From: an uncultured Bacilli bacterium
GTDB lineage: Bacteria; Bacillota_I; Bacilli_A; RF39; UBA660
Length of the DNA: 8,353 bases
Reading direction: 5' to 3'
Assembly (NCBI GenBank): GCA_947630515.1
Contig: CANRHY010000033.1
Location: 1-8,353 of the forward strand
Under the pieces are notes generated by a model. That model made no database searches and was not told where the DNA came from. It saw nothing but the letters and a program-made list of their open reading frames with translations. Shown one piece after another: positions 1-7,517 of this stretch. How positions within the stretch are numbered: the first letter of the stretch is position 1; each line of letters opens with the position of its first letter. The translations under genes and the position numbers were made by a program.

Positions 1-1
1 A

Positions 2-1549
2 GAAGAAATAAATGAACTAGAAATAGAAGCACCATGGGAAACAAGTAAAACATTTAGTGTAGAAAGTAAAAGTCCAGATATATTTTATTATAATATAGTA
101 TTACAAGATTTAATAAATGGATTTACTTCAAATACACTTGAATATAAAATAACGTGTACTAATGGAGATGGGTATTCAATGGAAGAATATGCACCAGTAC
201 CATCTTCACCAGAGAAGAGTGACCAAATATTAATAGAAGGAATAGAATTAAAGCCAAAAGCAGCACATACATATAAAATAGAATTTAGATATTTAAATAG
301 TGAAGACATAGACCAAAGTGATGATATGGGAGAGACATTAAGTGGAAGTTTATATATAACAAAAGGAGAAAAGAAAGAAATATTAGTAGCAGATTTTTAT
401 AAAAAAATGAAAGAACAATATCCCAGTACAGCTGATACAGAAAGACAACATTTTGACCAAACAGTAGGAGACCATGATGAAGATGATACAGAGAGTTATG
501 ATTATAGTGGAGTATATAAAGAAACTGGAAATTTTATAGAAAAAGGAAAAGACGTTTATTATTATAGTGGAAACATAACGAACAACTGGGTATCATTTGC
601 AGGTTTTTACTGGAGAATAATTCGTACAAATGAAGATGGAAGTGTAAGACTCTTATTTGGAGGACCGGCAGAGGATAAAGGAAATAGTACAGAACAATAT
701 ATAGGAAGTCCAAGAACATATAATGGAACAAGAGATGATACAATGTACGTGGGCTTCAAATATGGGAATTTAGGTTCATTAAATAGTAATAGAGAAAATA
801 CAAATAATGCATCAATATTAGGATTAAAAGATGATACACATGATAGTGGAAGTGAAGTAACACTGAATGGTTGGTATAATCAAAATTTAAAAAATAAATA
901 TGATGGACATAGTCATATATGGGATTCATATATAAGTAAAACAGCAATATATTGTAATGATAGGGCACATTTAGGAACATATCAATCAAAAAGTAGAATG
1001 GGATATGCTACTGCACAAAGAATAACTACTGGTGCAAGACCAGATGGAGGAGTAAGTAGCGATAGTCTATTTCACCCAAGTTATAAATGTGGAGTAGATT
1101 ATGAAGGAGATTTAATAGAAAATTTGCAAGCAGATGAGGATAAGTTTAGTGGATTAAATGAAAAGGCAAATCTAGAAAATTCAATAGGATTAATAACAGC
1201 AGATGAAATATCATATGCAGGAGGAAAGTATAATACACAAAGTTCAAAAACGTATTATTATTTAACAGCAGATGGAAGTCAGAGTGCAACTGGTACAAAC
1301 TGTTGGTGGACAATGAGTCCATTTGGAGCTGCAGTCGATGGGTGGGCACTCATGTTACGTGTGTACGGTTCAGATCGCTCTGGGTATTTAAGTACCGATA
1401 ATGTCGGTAATGTCAATTCAGTTCGTCCAGTCATATCCCTAAAATCTTGCGTAACCTTATCAGACGCAAGTGGTGAAGTTACTGCTGATAAAAACGACCC
1501 ATTCGAAGTACTACCAATAAGTGAAGAGTGTGCTTCTGCTAATAATTAA
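2..1549 (+). CDS. Large surface/secreted-type protein, 5'-truncated by the window edge
   Basis: The frame is open from base 2 to the TAA at 1547-1549, so the ATG at 179 is an internal Met and the true start and any signal peptide lie off the left edge. About 515 residues are visible. The first ~120 look like a beta-sandwich module of the TasA/camelysin kind (YKIEFRYLNS, then LSGSLYITKG near 336-366). An acidic linker follows (HDEDDTESYD, about 473-510). Then comes a domain with FAGFYWRIIR and NEDGSVRLLF (about 595-657), which I recall from families of paralogous surface proteins in uncultured gut Bacilli. It ends with WWTMSPF, SVRPVISLK and a DPFEVL close, a layout reminiscent of C-type-lectin-like or DUF6273-type domains. 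Six cysteines are present. There is no LPXTG motif or C-terminal membrane helix. The function is unknown; adhesion or environmental binding is a guess. From about 1261 onward, GC and codon use differ sharply from the rest. Confidence 0.85.
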   Translation, partial: EEINELEIEAPWETSKTFSVESKSPDIFYYNIVLQDLINGFTSNTLEYKITCTNGDGYSMEEYAPVPSSPEKSDQILIEGIELKPKAAHTYKIEFRYLNSEDIDQSDDMGETLSGSLYITKGEKKEILVADFYKKMKEQYPSTADTERQHFDQTVGDHDEDDTESYDYSGVYKETGNFIEKGKDVYYYSGNITNNWVSFAGFYWRIIRTNEDGSVRLLFGGPAEDKGNSTEQYIGSPRTYNGTRDDTMYVGFKYGNLGSLNSNRENTNNASILGLKDDTHDSGSEVTLNGWYNQNLKNKYDGHSHIWDSYISKTAIYCNDRAHLGTYQSKSRMGYATAQRITTGARPDGGVSSDSLFHPSYKCGVDYEGDLIENLQADEDKFSGLNEKANLENSIGLITADEISYAGGKYNTQSSKTYYYLTADGSQSATGTNCWWTMSPFGAAVDGWALMLRVYGSDRSGYLSTDNVGNVNSVRPVISLKSCVTLSDASGEVTADKNDPFEVLPISEECASANN

Positions 1550-1551
1550 TT

Positions 1552-1579
1552 AAAAAGTGCAACAAATGTTGTGCTTTTT
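1552..1579 (+). terminator. Rho-independent terminator after the surface protein gene
   Basis: This is a 12-bp stem with two tandem G-U wobbles. The left arm AAAAAGTGCAAC (1552-1563) pairs with GTTGTGCTTTTT (1568-1579) around an AAAT loop, and the right arm supplies the T-run. It starts 3 bases after the stop codon, where a terminator would be expected. The A-rich left arm means it could also work weakly on the other strand. Confidence 0.8.
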
Positions 1580-1611
1580 GTCAATTTGTTTACCTAAAAC
1601 CCACAAACCAC

Positions 1612-1640
1612 TTGAAAAAATCCCAAAAATACTATACAAT
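1612..1640 (+). promoter_or_regulatory. Likely sigma-A promoter of the noc-like gene
   Basis: TTGAAA (1612-1617) and TACAAT (1635-1640) are separated by 17 bp, each close to the housekeeping consensus. Transcription would begin around 1647, about 28 bases before the start codon. An overlapping TATAAT at 1640-1645 has no well-spaced -35 box (22 bp from TTGAAA), so the TACAAT pairing is preferred. No operator or riboswitch-like structure is seen in this 125-bp gap. Confidence 0.55.
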
Positions 1641-1658
1641 ATAATATAGATTAGTAAT

Positions 1659-1665
1659 AAAGGGG
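1659..1665 (+). promoter_or_regulatory. Ribosome binding site of the noc-like gene
   Basis: AAAGGGG lies 9 bases before the ATG at 1675. An in-frame TAA at 1669-1671 directly upstream excludes any longer N-terminus, which matters because the protein lacks the membrane-targeting helix of Noc. Confidence 0.7.
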
Positions 1666-1674
1666 CTGTAAAGT

Positions 1675-3078
1675 ATGAACAGAGAAAGTGAAATAATTAA
1701 TGTAAGAGTTGACGAAATAATTCCAAACAGATTTCAACCAAGACTTGCATTTGACGAAAATGAGTTAAAAACAATGGCTGAATCTATAAAAACACATGGA
1801 ATTATACAACCATTAATTTTAAGAAGAATAGGAGAAAAATTTGAAATAATCGCAGGTGAAAGAAGATATAAAGCTGCAGTTTTAGCAGGACTTCAAACAG
1901 TACCGGCTGTTATTATGAACATTGACGACAAAGAAAGTGCAGAAGTAGCTGTAGTAGAAAATTTACAAAGAAGAGATTTAACTGCCATAGAAGAAGCACA
2001 ATCTTATAAAAAAATATTAGATATGGGTTATCTAACTCAAGAAGAATTAGCTAATAAAATGGGAGTATCTCAACCAACAATTGCTAACAAATTAAGACTT
2101 CTTAATCTAGCAATTCCTGTAAAAGACGCGCTTCTACATAATCAAATATCAGAAAGACACGCTAGGAGCTTACTTGCGCTTACTGACACAAGCTTACAAA
2201 TAGCAATGCTAAACAGGATAATAAGTGAAAGACTAACAGTAAGACAAACTGACGAAGAAATAGCTAAAATATTAGGTAAACCATCTTCTTCTGAAGAAGA
2301 ATCAGATGGAGAAAATACAAACCCAAGTGAACAATCAAACACACTAACAAATGATAACATATCTCGAGTACCAGAAGAAAATATTCCTAATGCAAGCACT
2401 AACATATTTGATATGCCAAGTGATATAGCAAATAGTGAAGTTCCACCTACTGGAGTCAAACCTGCTTCTGAGGAATTAGATACAAATAACGAAGATTTAG
2501 AGCCACCTGAAATGCCTGAAATTCCAGAAATAGAAGAAACAAGAGACTTTAGTAACTTTAATACACAAGAACCTGTAAACAATTTTGGAAATAATCCATA
2601 TGCATTTGATGTAGATGTAAGTAAAATAAAAAGCGAATCAGAAAATATAATACAAGAACATGCACCAAGTGATATAGATATGTTACTTAGAACAGAAGTA
2701 GAAGTAGAAAAGCAACCTGAAACAAAATCATTAGAAGAAGTAGAAGCAAATATGGATATGGGAGATATAGTAACAAACCCCAATATGGCAATAAATCCAT
2801 TCCAAGAAGAACCATCTTCTCCATTAAATTTTGAAGTACCTTCTAATGAATATAACAAAGATTCAGAACCTACTAATAGTTTAATAGAAGAATTTAGAAG
2901 AAATCAAACACCTACTGCTTCCATAGAAGAAAACCCTCCAGTAAAAAGTTTATCAACAGCAATAAACAAAGCAAGAGAAGAAGTAAAAAACATAGAAAGT
3001 CTAGGATTTAATGTAGAAACAGAAGAATTTGATTTTGAAGACATGTATCAAATAATAATAAAAATAAAGAAAGACTAA
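1675..3078 (+). CDS. noc: Noc-type ParB family DNA-binding protein with long acidic linker
   Basis: Noc/ParB proteins are CTP-dependent DNA clamps; Noc loads at NBS sites and blocks division over the nucleoid. The N-terminal ParB domain (residues ~6-100) carries the CTP-binding motif GERRYKAA (61-68) and ENLQRRDLT (95-103). The helix-turn-helix is at ~119-145 (LTQEELANKMGVSQPTIANK). The forms IANKLRLL and SERHARSLLAL match B. subtilis Noc as I remember it, rather than Spo0J (IANHLRLL, MGHGRTLLGL). The last ~45 residues (from KSLSTAINKA to YQIIIKIKK) resemble the Noc C-terminal dimerisation domain. Between them lies an unusual acidic, Pro/Ser/Asn-rich, probably disordered linker (~202-423), making the protein 467 aa against about 283 for B. 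subtilis Noc. The amphipathic N-terminal membrane-binding helix of Noc is absent. No rsmG or parA neighbour is visible. ParB-family membership is certain; Noc as opposed to ParB is likely. Confidence 0.85.
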   Translation: MNRESEIINVRVDEIIPNRFQPRLAFDENELKTMAESIKTHGIIQPLILRRIGEKFEIIAGERRYKAAVLAGLQTVPAVIMNIDDKESAEVAVVENLQRRDLTAIEEAQSYKKILDMGYLTQEELANKMGVSQPTIANKLRLLNLAIPVKDALLHNQISERHARSLLALTDTSLQIAMLNRIISERLTVRQTDEEIAKILGKPSSSEEESDGENTNPSEQSNTLTNDNISRVPEENIPNASTNIFDMPSDIANSEVPPTGVKPASEELDTNNEDLEPPEMPEIPEIEETRDFSNFNTQEPVNNFGNNPYAFDVDVSKIKSESENIIQEHAPSDIDMLLRTEVEVEKQPETKSLEEVEANMDMGDIVTNPNMAINPFQEEPSSPLNFEVPSNEYNKDSEPTNSLIEEFRRNQTPTASIEENPPVKSLSTAINKAREEVKNIESLGFNVETEEFDFEDMYQIIIKIKKD

Positions 3079-3081
3079 AAC

Positions 3082-3101
3082 AAACCCCAACTAAGGGGTT
3101 T
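3082..3101. terminator. Bidirectional terminator between convergent noc-like and PBP genes
   Basis: AAACCCC (3082-3088) pairs with GGGGTTT (3095-3101) around an AACTAA loop. It is followed by TTATT on the plus strand and by GTTTTAG on the minus strand, so it can serve both convergent genes. Its right edge overlaps the last base of the PBP stop codon (TAA on the minus strand, 3101-3103), and it begins 3 bases after the noc-like stop. This is an economical shared terminator. Confidence 0.8.
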
Positions 3102-5044
3102 TATTCTATATAATTTTCATATACTTCAATTTGATAAGTAGGTTCAGTTCCTTTAACAAAATATAAAGCGTCTTTTATAGATAAATCAGTAGTACTTCCT
3201 GTTATTGGGTTGACGATAGACGCAGTAACCCCATTAGGAATAGAATACCATCGTTCTTCCTTACCCTCTAAATAACTTTCAATTGCCCTAGCCCATATTC
3301 TTTTAGTAATCTTACTACTTACTACTTCTACGTCTCTATTATCATCAAACCCATTCCAAACGAGAACTAAAGCATCAGGATTATACCCTACTACCCAATA
3401 ATCCGAAGAAGTAGTCCCAGATTTAGCTGCATACTTTTTAGTAAGCAAATTGCTAACATTTAAAAGTGTAGGACTAGCATAATCTATATAATCATAATTG
3501 TAAGTTTTACTTAGCATATCATTTAAAATAAATACATACCTTTGGTCTAAAACTTGCTCTTCTATCTTCTCCCTCTCATAAATAACATTACCATCTAAGT
3601 CAGTTACTTTTCTAATAAAAGAAGGACTTGTCTTAATTCCATAATTAGCTAAAGTAGAAAAAGCATTACTAAAATCTAACATACTTACTTCAGTTGTTCC
3701 TAAAGCCAGAGACGCATTATTAGGTAGTTCTGTTTCTATTCCCATTCTATATCCTATATTTCTTAAAGTACTGGTACCTAAAAATAAATGTGTCTTAACT
3801 GCATAAATATTATCAGATAAAGCAATCGCATCTGCCATTGTAATAGCCTTATTTGCATACTTATTTGCAAAATTACTAGGAGTATATGTATCTTTTCCTC
3901 CCATATAAAAAGTTGTAGCTTCACTTACAAAAGTGGAAGTTGGAGTCATTCCATTTTCTAAAGCAGCATAATATAAAATTGGTTTAAAAGTAGACCCTAC
4001 TTGTCTTTTAGCTTGAGTAACCCTATTAAATTCACTTTCATTATAATTAGTCCCACCTATTAAAGCAACTATGTCTCCATTTTTTGGATTTCTTATCATC
4101 GCACCTACTTGCAAATCCCCTACTTCATTCATTTCTTCTTTTATAATATTTTCTAGTTTTTCTTCTGCACTTATATCTAAATTAGTATAAATCTTAAGTC
4201 CTCCAGTTTCAATTAAACTAGATGGAATTTCCTTAATAGACTCTAACTCCTCCATAACAGCATCTTTATAATACATCGAGCTTACTATAAAATTATTAGC
4301 CTTTTTTCCATAAAAAACTAACTCAGTATTATATGCTTCTTCCATCTCTTCCTTTGTAATATACCCGTTTTCTACCATACTACTTAAAACTACATGTTGC
4401 CTTTTCTTTGCATTATCTAAGTAATAAATGGGGTTATAATATGTAGGATTTTTAGGAATACCAACAATTATAGAAGCTTCTGCTAAATTTAAATCTTTCG
4501 CATGCTTATTAAAGTAATACATACTAGCTTCCTCTATTCCAAAGTTTCCACCACCATAATTTATAGTGTTTAAATACCCCTCCAATATTTCATCTTTTGA
4601 GTAATGCACCTCTAACTCAAAAGTAAGATAAGCTTCCTCTAACTTTCTATCCCAAGTCTTATCAAAACTAAGAAAAAGATTCTTAATATATTGTTGCGAA
4701 ATAGTAGAAGCTCCTTCCACTAACTCATGTGACTTAATATTTTCATACATGGCTTTAATAATACGAAAAAAGTCAAAACCACTATGAGTATAAAAATTCT
4801 TATCTTCAGTTGCCACAATTCCATCTTTCGCATACTTACTAATATTATCTAAATCTACCCAACTACTGGTGGTAGTATTTTCATAAAAAACTTTATCATC
4901 TTTGTCATACATAACAATTCTATTAGACTTACCTATATCAAATTTTGGTGTAATATAAGCATACAAATAAAACCCAAAAAGAACAAAAAACACAATAATA
5001 CATAAATAACATAAAATTTTCCATAATAAATATAGTTTTTTCAC
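3101..5044 (-). CDS. Class A penicillin-binding protein (transglycosylase/transpeptidase)
   Basis: This bifunctional enzyme polymerises lipid II into glycan strands and crosslinks stem peptides outside the membrane. It has 647 aa. Residues 1-3 are cytoplasmic, with a single membrane anchor at ~4-31. The GT51 domain has EDKNFYTHSG (catalytic Glu80), GASTISQQ (111-118) and RKLEE with the second acid at Glu137. The 57-residue spacing matches that of S. aureus PBP2 (Glu114/Glu171). KDEILEGYLN follows at 150-159. The transpeptidase domain has STFK (Ser351 nucleophile, Lys354), SDN (410-412) and KSGT (541-544), so both activities look intact. No PASTA or fibronectin domain follows; only about 65 residues remain after the transpeptidase core. 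The start is GTG at 5044, with AGGTGG (5051-5056) six bases upstream. It stands alone, convergent with the noc-like gene and divergent from rpoE. The PBP1a/2c/2d subtype cannot be settled from sequence alone. Confidence 0.96.
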   Translation of the reverse strand: MKKLYLLWKILCYLCIIVFFVLFGFYLYAYITPKFDIGKSNRIVMYDKDDKVFYENTTTSSWVDLDNISKYAKDGIVATEDKNFYTHSGFDFFRIIKAMYENIKSHELVEGASTISQQYIKNLFLSFDKTWDRKLEEAYLTFELEVHYSKDEILEGYLNTINYGGGNFGIEEASMYYFNKHAKDLNLAEASIIVGIPKNPTYYNPIYYLDNAKKRQHVVLSSMVENGYITKEEMEEAYNTELVFYGKKANNFIVSSMYYKDAVMEELESIKEIPSSLIETGGLKIYTNLDISAEEKLENIIKEEMNEVGDLQVGAMIRNPKNGDIVALIGGTNYNESEFNRVTQAKRQVGSTFKPILYYAALENGMTPTSTFVSEATTFYMGGKDTYTPSNFANKYANKAITMADAIALSDNIYAVKTHLFLGTSTLRNIGYRMGIETELPNNASLALGTTEVSMLDFSNAFSTLANYGIKTSPSFIRKVTDLDGNVIYEREKIEEQVLDQRYVFILNDMLSKTYNYDYIDYASPTLLNVSNLLTKKYAAKSGTTSSDYWVVGYNPDALVLVWNGFDDNRDVEVVSSKITKRIWARAIESYLEGKEERWYSIPNGVTASIVNPITGSTTDLSIKDALYFVKGTEPTYQIEVYENYIE

Positions 5045-5050
5045 TGATTA

Positions 5051-5056
5051 CCACCT
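5051..5056 (-). promoter_or_regulatory. Ribosome binding site fixing the GTG start of the PBP gene
   Basis: On the minus strand AGGTGG sits 6 bases before the GTG at 5044-5042. This supports GTG initiation followed by AAA AAA CTA, which gives a positively charged residue pair just before the membrane anchor. No convincing -35/-10 pair for this gene was found in the remainder of the divergent gap. Confidence 0.75.
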
Positions 5057-5151
5057 AATATTATTATTAAAAAAAATATCGAAAATATAAGTAAAAAACA
5101 TATATAAAGTGTATAGTTTTAGAATATAATAAAAAAGATTAACAAAATTAC

Positions 5152-5179
5152 TTGATTTATTTCAAAATATAAGTATAAT
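5152..5179 (+). promoter_or_regulatory. Likely sigma-A promoter of rpoE (and perhaps the downstream operon)
   Basis: TTGATT (5152-5157) and a perfect TATAAT (5174-5179) are 16 bp apart, placing the transcript start near 5186, about 22 bases before the rpoE ATG. The 163-bp divergent gap is otherwise very AT-rich and holds no recognisable RNA or riboswitch. A second TATAAT at 5125-5130 has no -35 partner. Confidence 0.6.
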
Positions 5180-5207
5180 TTTAGAAGAAAAGTGATGGTG
5201 AATTAAA

Positions 5208-5648
5208 ATGAAATTAAATAATATGACAAAGGAAGAATTAGAGAATGCCTCATATGACGATTTAGCTTATATAATACTAAAAGAAAAAGGCAAAAAAATG
5301 AAAACAGCAGATATATTTAAAATGATATGTGATAAATTAGAATTAAGTGAAAACGCATATATGGAACAAATAGGAGAATTTTTCACAATGCTTTCTACTG
5401 AAAAAAGATTTATACAACTAGAAAAAGGATACTGGGATTTAAAAGAAAATCATAAAAGCGAAGTAGATTTAGACGAAATAGAAGACGAAGAAGAAATAGA
5501 AGAAGAAACAGAAGAAACAACTGACATGGATAGTGACATGGAAGAAGATATATACTTAGACGAAACAAAAGACGTAGATGATGACACTGAAGAAGACGAT
5601 TTACAAGATTTAGTAATATTAGACGAAGAAAATGACTCTGACCTTTAG
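5208..5648 (+). CDS. rpoE: DNA-directed RNA polymerase delta subunit
   Basis: Delta binds core RNA polymerase in Bacillota, displaces nucleic acid and speeds recycling, sharpening the response of promoters to the initiating nucleotide. The folded HARE-HTH domain covers residues ~13-79, ending in the typical RFIQLEKGYWDLK. From ~85 to 146 the protein is almost entirely Asp/Glu (for example DEEEIEEETEE), the polyanionic tail that gives the subunit its activity. At 146 aa it is somewhat shorter than the ~173 aa of B. subtilis RpoE. GGTGA at 5193-5197 lies 10 bases before the ATG. The gene is 38 bp from prfA with no terminator between, so it probably leads a transcript that includes prfA. In B. 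subtilis the two genes are in the same region but farther apart. The stop is TAG, the only non-TAA stop in the window. Confidence 0.93.
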   Translation: MKLNNMTKEELENASYDDLAYIILKEKGKKMKTADIFKMICDKLELSENAYMEQIGEFFTMLSTEKRFIQLEKGYWDLKENHKSEVDLDEIEDEEEIEEETEETTDMDSDMEEDIYLDETKDVDDDTEEDDLQDLVILDEENDSDL

Positions 5649-5686
5649 CTATTTATAAATAAAAATAAATAGAAAAGGAGAAAAAA

Positions 5687-6751
5687 ATGATAGAAAGATT
5701 AAAATTAATAGAAGAAAGATATAACTTTTTAACTGAAGAGTTAATGAAAAAAGAAGTCTATGAAGACTTTAAAAAAATGAAAGAGTTATCTAAAGAAAAA
5801 ACATCTTTAGAAGAAACAGTAGAAACTTATAAAAAATACACACAAGTATTAGCTGATATAGAAGCTGCTAAAGAAATGATGCATGACGCTGAAATGGCTG
5901 AGTTTGCTAAAGAAGAATTAGTGAATTTAAATCAAGAACAAAAAGAATTAGAAGACAAAATAACAATATTACTTCTTCCAAAAGACCCAAATGATGATAA
6001 AAATGTAATCATGGAAATAAGAGGCGCTGCTGGAGGAGATGAAGCTAATATCTTTGCTGGGGATTTATTTAGAATGTACTCAAAATATGCTGAACGCATG
6101 GGTTGGAAACTAGAAGTAACTCATGAAGTTCCAGGAGAAAGTGGAGGATATGCTGAAATAGATTTAATACTATCCGGTGATAGTGTTTACTCAAAACTAA
6201 AATACGAAAGTGGCTCTCACAGAGTCCAAAGAGTTCCCGCTACTGAATCTCAAGGAAGAGTTCACACATCTACTGCAACAGTTCTAGTAATGCCGGAAAC
6301 AGAAGACGTAGAAGTTGAATTATTAGATAAAGACTTAAAAATAGATGTATGTAGAAGTAGTGGAGCTGGTGGACAATGCGTAAATACTACAGACTCAGCA
6401 GTAAGAGTAACTCACATACCTACAGGACTAGTTGTATACTGCCAAGTAGAAAGAAGCCAAATAAAAAATAAAGAAAGAGCTCTAAGCATATTAAAATCAA
6501 GATTATATGACTTAAAACAAAAAGAACAAGAAGAAGCACTAGGTGCAGATAGAAAAACAAAAATAGGAACAGGAGACCGTGCTGAAAAAATAAGAACATA
6601 TAATTATCCACAAAATAGATTAACTGACCATAGAATAAACTTCACAGTAATGCACTTAGATAAAGTTATGGAAGGTGACTTAGAAGAAGTAATAGAAGCT
6701 TTAATAACTGAAGACCAAAAACTAAAAATGGGTATAAAAGATGAAAACTAA
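5687..6751 (+). CDS. prfA: Peptide chain release factor 1 (RF1)
   Basis: RF1 recognises UAA and UAG in the ribosomal A site and triggers peptidyl-tRNA hydrolysis. The protein is 354 aa, the normal length (E. coli RF1 is 360). The N-terminal helical domain spans ~1-105. The codon-recognition tripeptide PAT is at 184-186, within RVPATESQGR. This marks it as RF1; RF2 has SPF. The catalytic GGQ is at 228-230, within SSGAGGQCVNTTDSAVR. The residue after GGQ is Cys, where B. subtilis and E. coli have His. The C-terminal segment TYNYPQNRLTDHRINFT is typical. The RBS AGGAG (5676-5680) is 6 bases before the ATG. The 3' end overlaps prmC by 11 bp, which suggests coupled translation with the methyltransferase that modifies Gln230. 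Confidence 0.98.
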   Translation: MIERLKLIEERYNFLTEELMKKEVYEDFKKMKELSKEKTSLEETVETYKKYTQVLADIEAAKEMMHDAEMAEFAKEELVNLNQEQKELEDKITILLLPKDPNDDKNVIMEIRGAAGGDEANIFAGDLFRMYSKYAERMGWKLEVTHEVPGESGGYAEIDLILSGDSVYSKLKYESGSHRVQRVPATESQGRVHTSTATVLVMPETEDVEVELLDKDLKIDVCRSSGAGGQCVNTTDSAVRVTHIPTGLVVYCQVERSQIKNKERALSILKSRLYDLKQKEQEEALGADRKTKIGTGDRAEKIRTYNYPQNRLTDHRINFTVMHLDKVMEGDLEEVIEALITEDQKLKMGIKDEN

Positions 6752-7475
6752 AATAGGTATTAGTGAACTAAACGAATTAAAACGCATAAATAAATACACA
6801 AAGAAAAACATAAAAAAACTTGACTCTGACTACCCTATCCAATACCTAATCGGGTATGTTGACTTCTATGGATTAAAAATAACAGTAAATAAAAATGTGT
6901 TAATACCAAGATATGAAACAGAATACTTAGTAGAACTAACACAAAAATACATTAATAAGTTAAACATAAAAAATCCAAAAATATTAGATTTATGTACAGG
7001 AAGTGGTTGCATAGGACTATCTTTAAAAAGCCTTATCCCCTCTTCTTCTGTAACTATGTCTGATATATCAAGTCGTGCTTTAAAAGTAGCAAAGAAAAAT
7101 GCTAAGGACTTATCAATAGACGTAAAAATACTAAAAAGTGACTTACTAAAAAACATAAAAGAAAAAGACTATGATATATTAATTAGTAATCCACCCTATG
7201 TAATGACTACTGAGGTATTACCAAATAACGTTTTATATGAGCCCTCACTTGCCTTATACAGTAAAGAAAAAGGAATATATCACATAGAAAAAATACTAAA
7301 AAATGCGGAGTCTTATCTAAAAGAAAAATACCTAATTGCATTAGAAATAAACGAAAAAAGTGAAGAAGACTTAACAAAAATAATAAAAGAAAACTTTAAA
7401 AACATAACTTATAAATTTGAAAAAGACTTAAGTGGTAAAACAAGATATTTATTTATTTTCAAAAATTGTGAATAA
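6741..7475 (+). CDS. prmC: Release factor glutamine N5-methyltransferase, short N-terminus
   Basis: PrmC transfers a methyl group from S-adenosylmethionine to the Gln of the GGQ motif in RF1 and RF2. The SAM-binding motif DLCTGSGCIGLS is at 83-94, an acidic motif-II region TMSDIS at 105-110, and the signature NPPY at 150-153 that holds the target glutamine. Family motifs PIQYLIG (32-38), LIPRYETE (54-61; the usual Pro is Tyr here) and YEPSLAL (166-172) are also present. Length is 244 aa against about 280. The whole deficit is at the N-terminus: PIQYLIG starts near residue 32 rather than near 68. An in-frame TAA at 6735-6737 immediately upstream rules out a missed longer start. The RBS is weak and initiation probably depends on coupling from prfA. 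Catalytic parts are complete, so I take it as functional. Confidence 0.95.
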   Translation: MKTKIGISELNELKRINKYTKKNIKKLDSDYPIQYLIGYVDFYGLKITVNKNVLIPRYETEYLVELTQKYINKLNIKNPKILDLCTGSGCIGLSLKSLIPSSSVTMSDISSRALKVAKKNAKDLSIDVKILKSDLLKNIKEKDYDILISNPPYVMTTEVLPNNVLYEPSLALYSKEKGIYHIEKILKNAESYLKEKYLIALEINEKSEEDLTKIIKENFKNITYKFEKDLSGKTRYLFIFKNCE

Positions 7476-7517
7476 AAAAACACAAATAACCAGAACATAT
7501 ATTGAAAGGTTGGTCTA

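Noticed and set aside
179..181. ATG at 179 as the start of the surface protein
   Set aside because: The same frame is open back to base 2 with protein-like content continuing the beta-rich module, and no RBS precedes the ATG. The gene is truncated by the window.
1330..1440. Declaring a complete diversity-generating retroelement
   Set aside because: No reverse transcriptase, accessory protein or template repeat is present in the window. Only the composition and position of the segment are suggestive.
2142..2858. A 238-codon open frame on the minus strand inside the noc-like gene
   Set aside because: Its Ser/Leu/Ile-rich translation is the complement of the acidic linker codons (GAA, AGA, TCA). 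It has no family resemblance, no clear RBS, and lies wholly within a well-supported gene.
5460..5640. GAA/GAC-rich repeats at the rpoE 3' end as a repeat element
   Set aside because: They are low-complexity codons for the normal acidic tail of the delta subunit, not a nucleotide-level repeat.
5649..5672. Inverted repeat CTATTTA/TAAATAG between rpoE and prfA as a terminator
   Set aside because: It is a 7-bp stem with only one G-C pair, has a 10-base loop and no T-run after it, so it is too weak to end transcription.
6866..7156. A 96-codon minus-strand frame inside prmC, and similar short frames elsewhere
   Set aside because: They overlap conserved genes antisense and show Phe/Leu/Tyr-rich composition typical of reverse-complemented AT-rich coding sequence.
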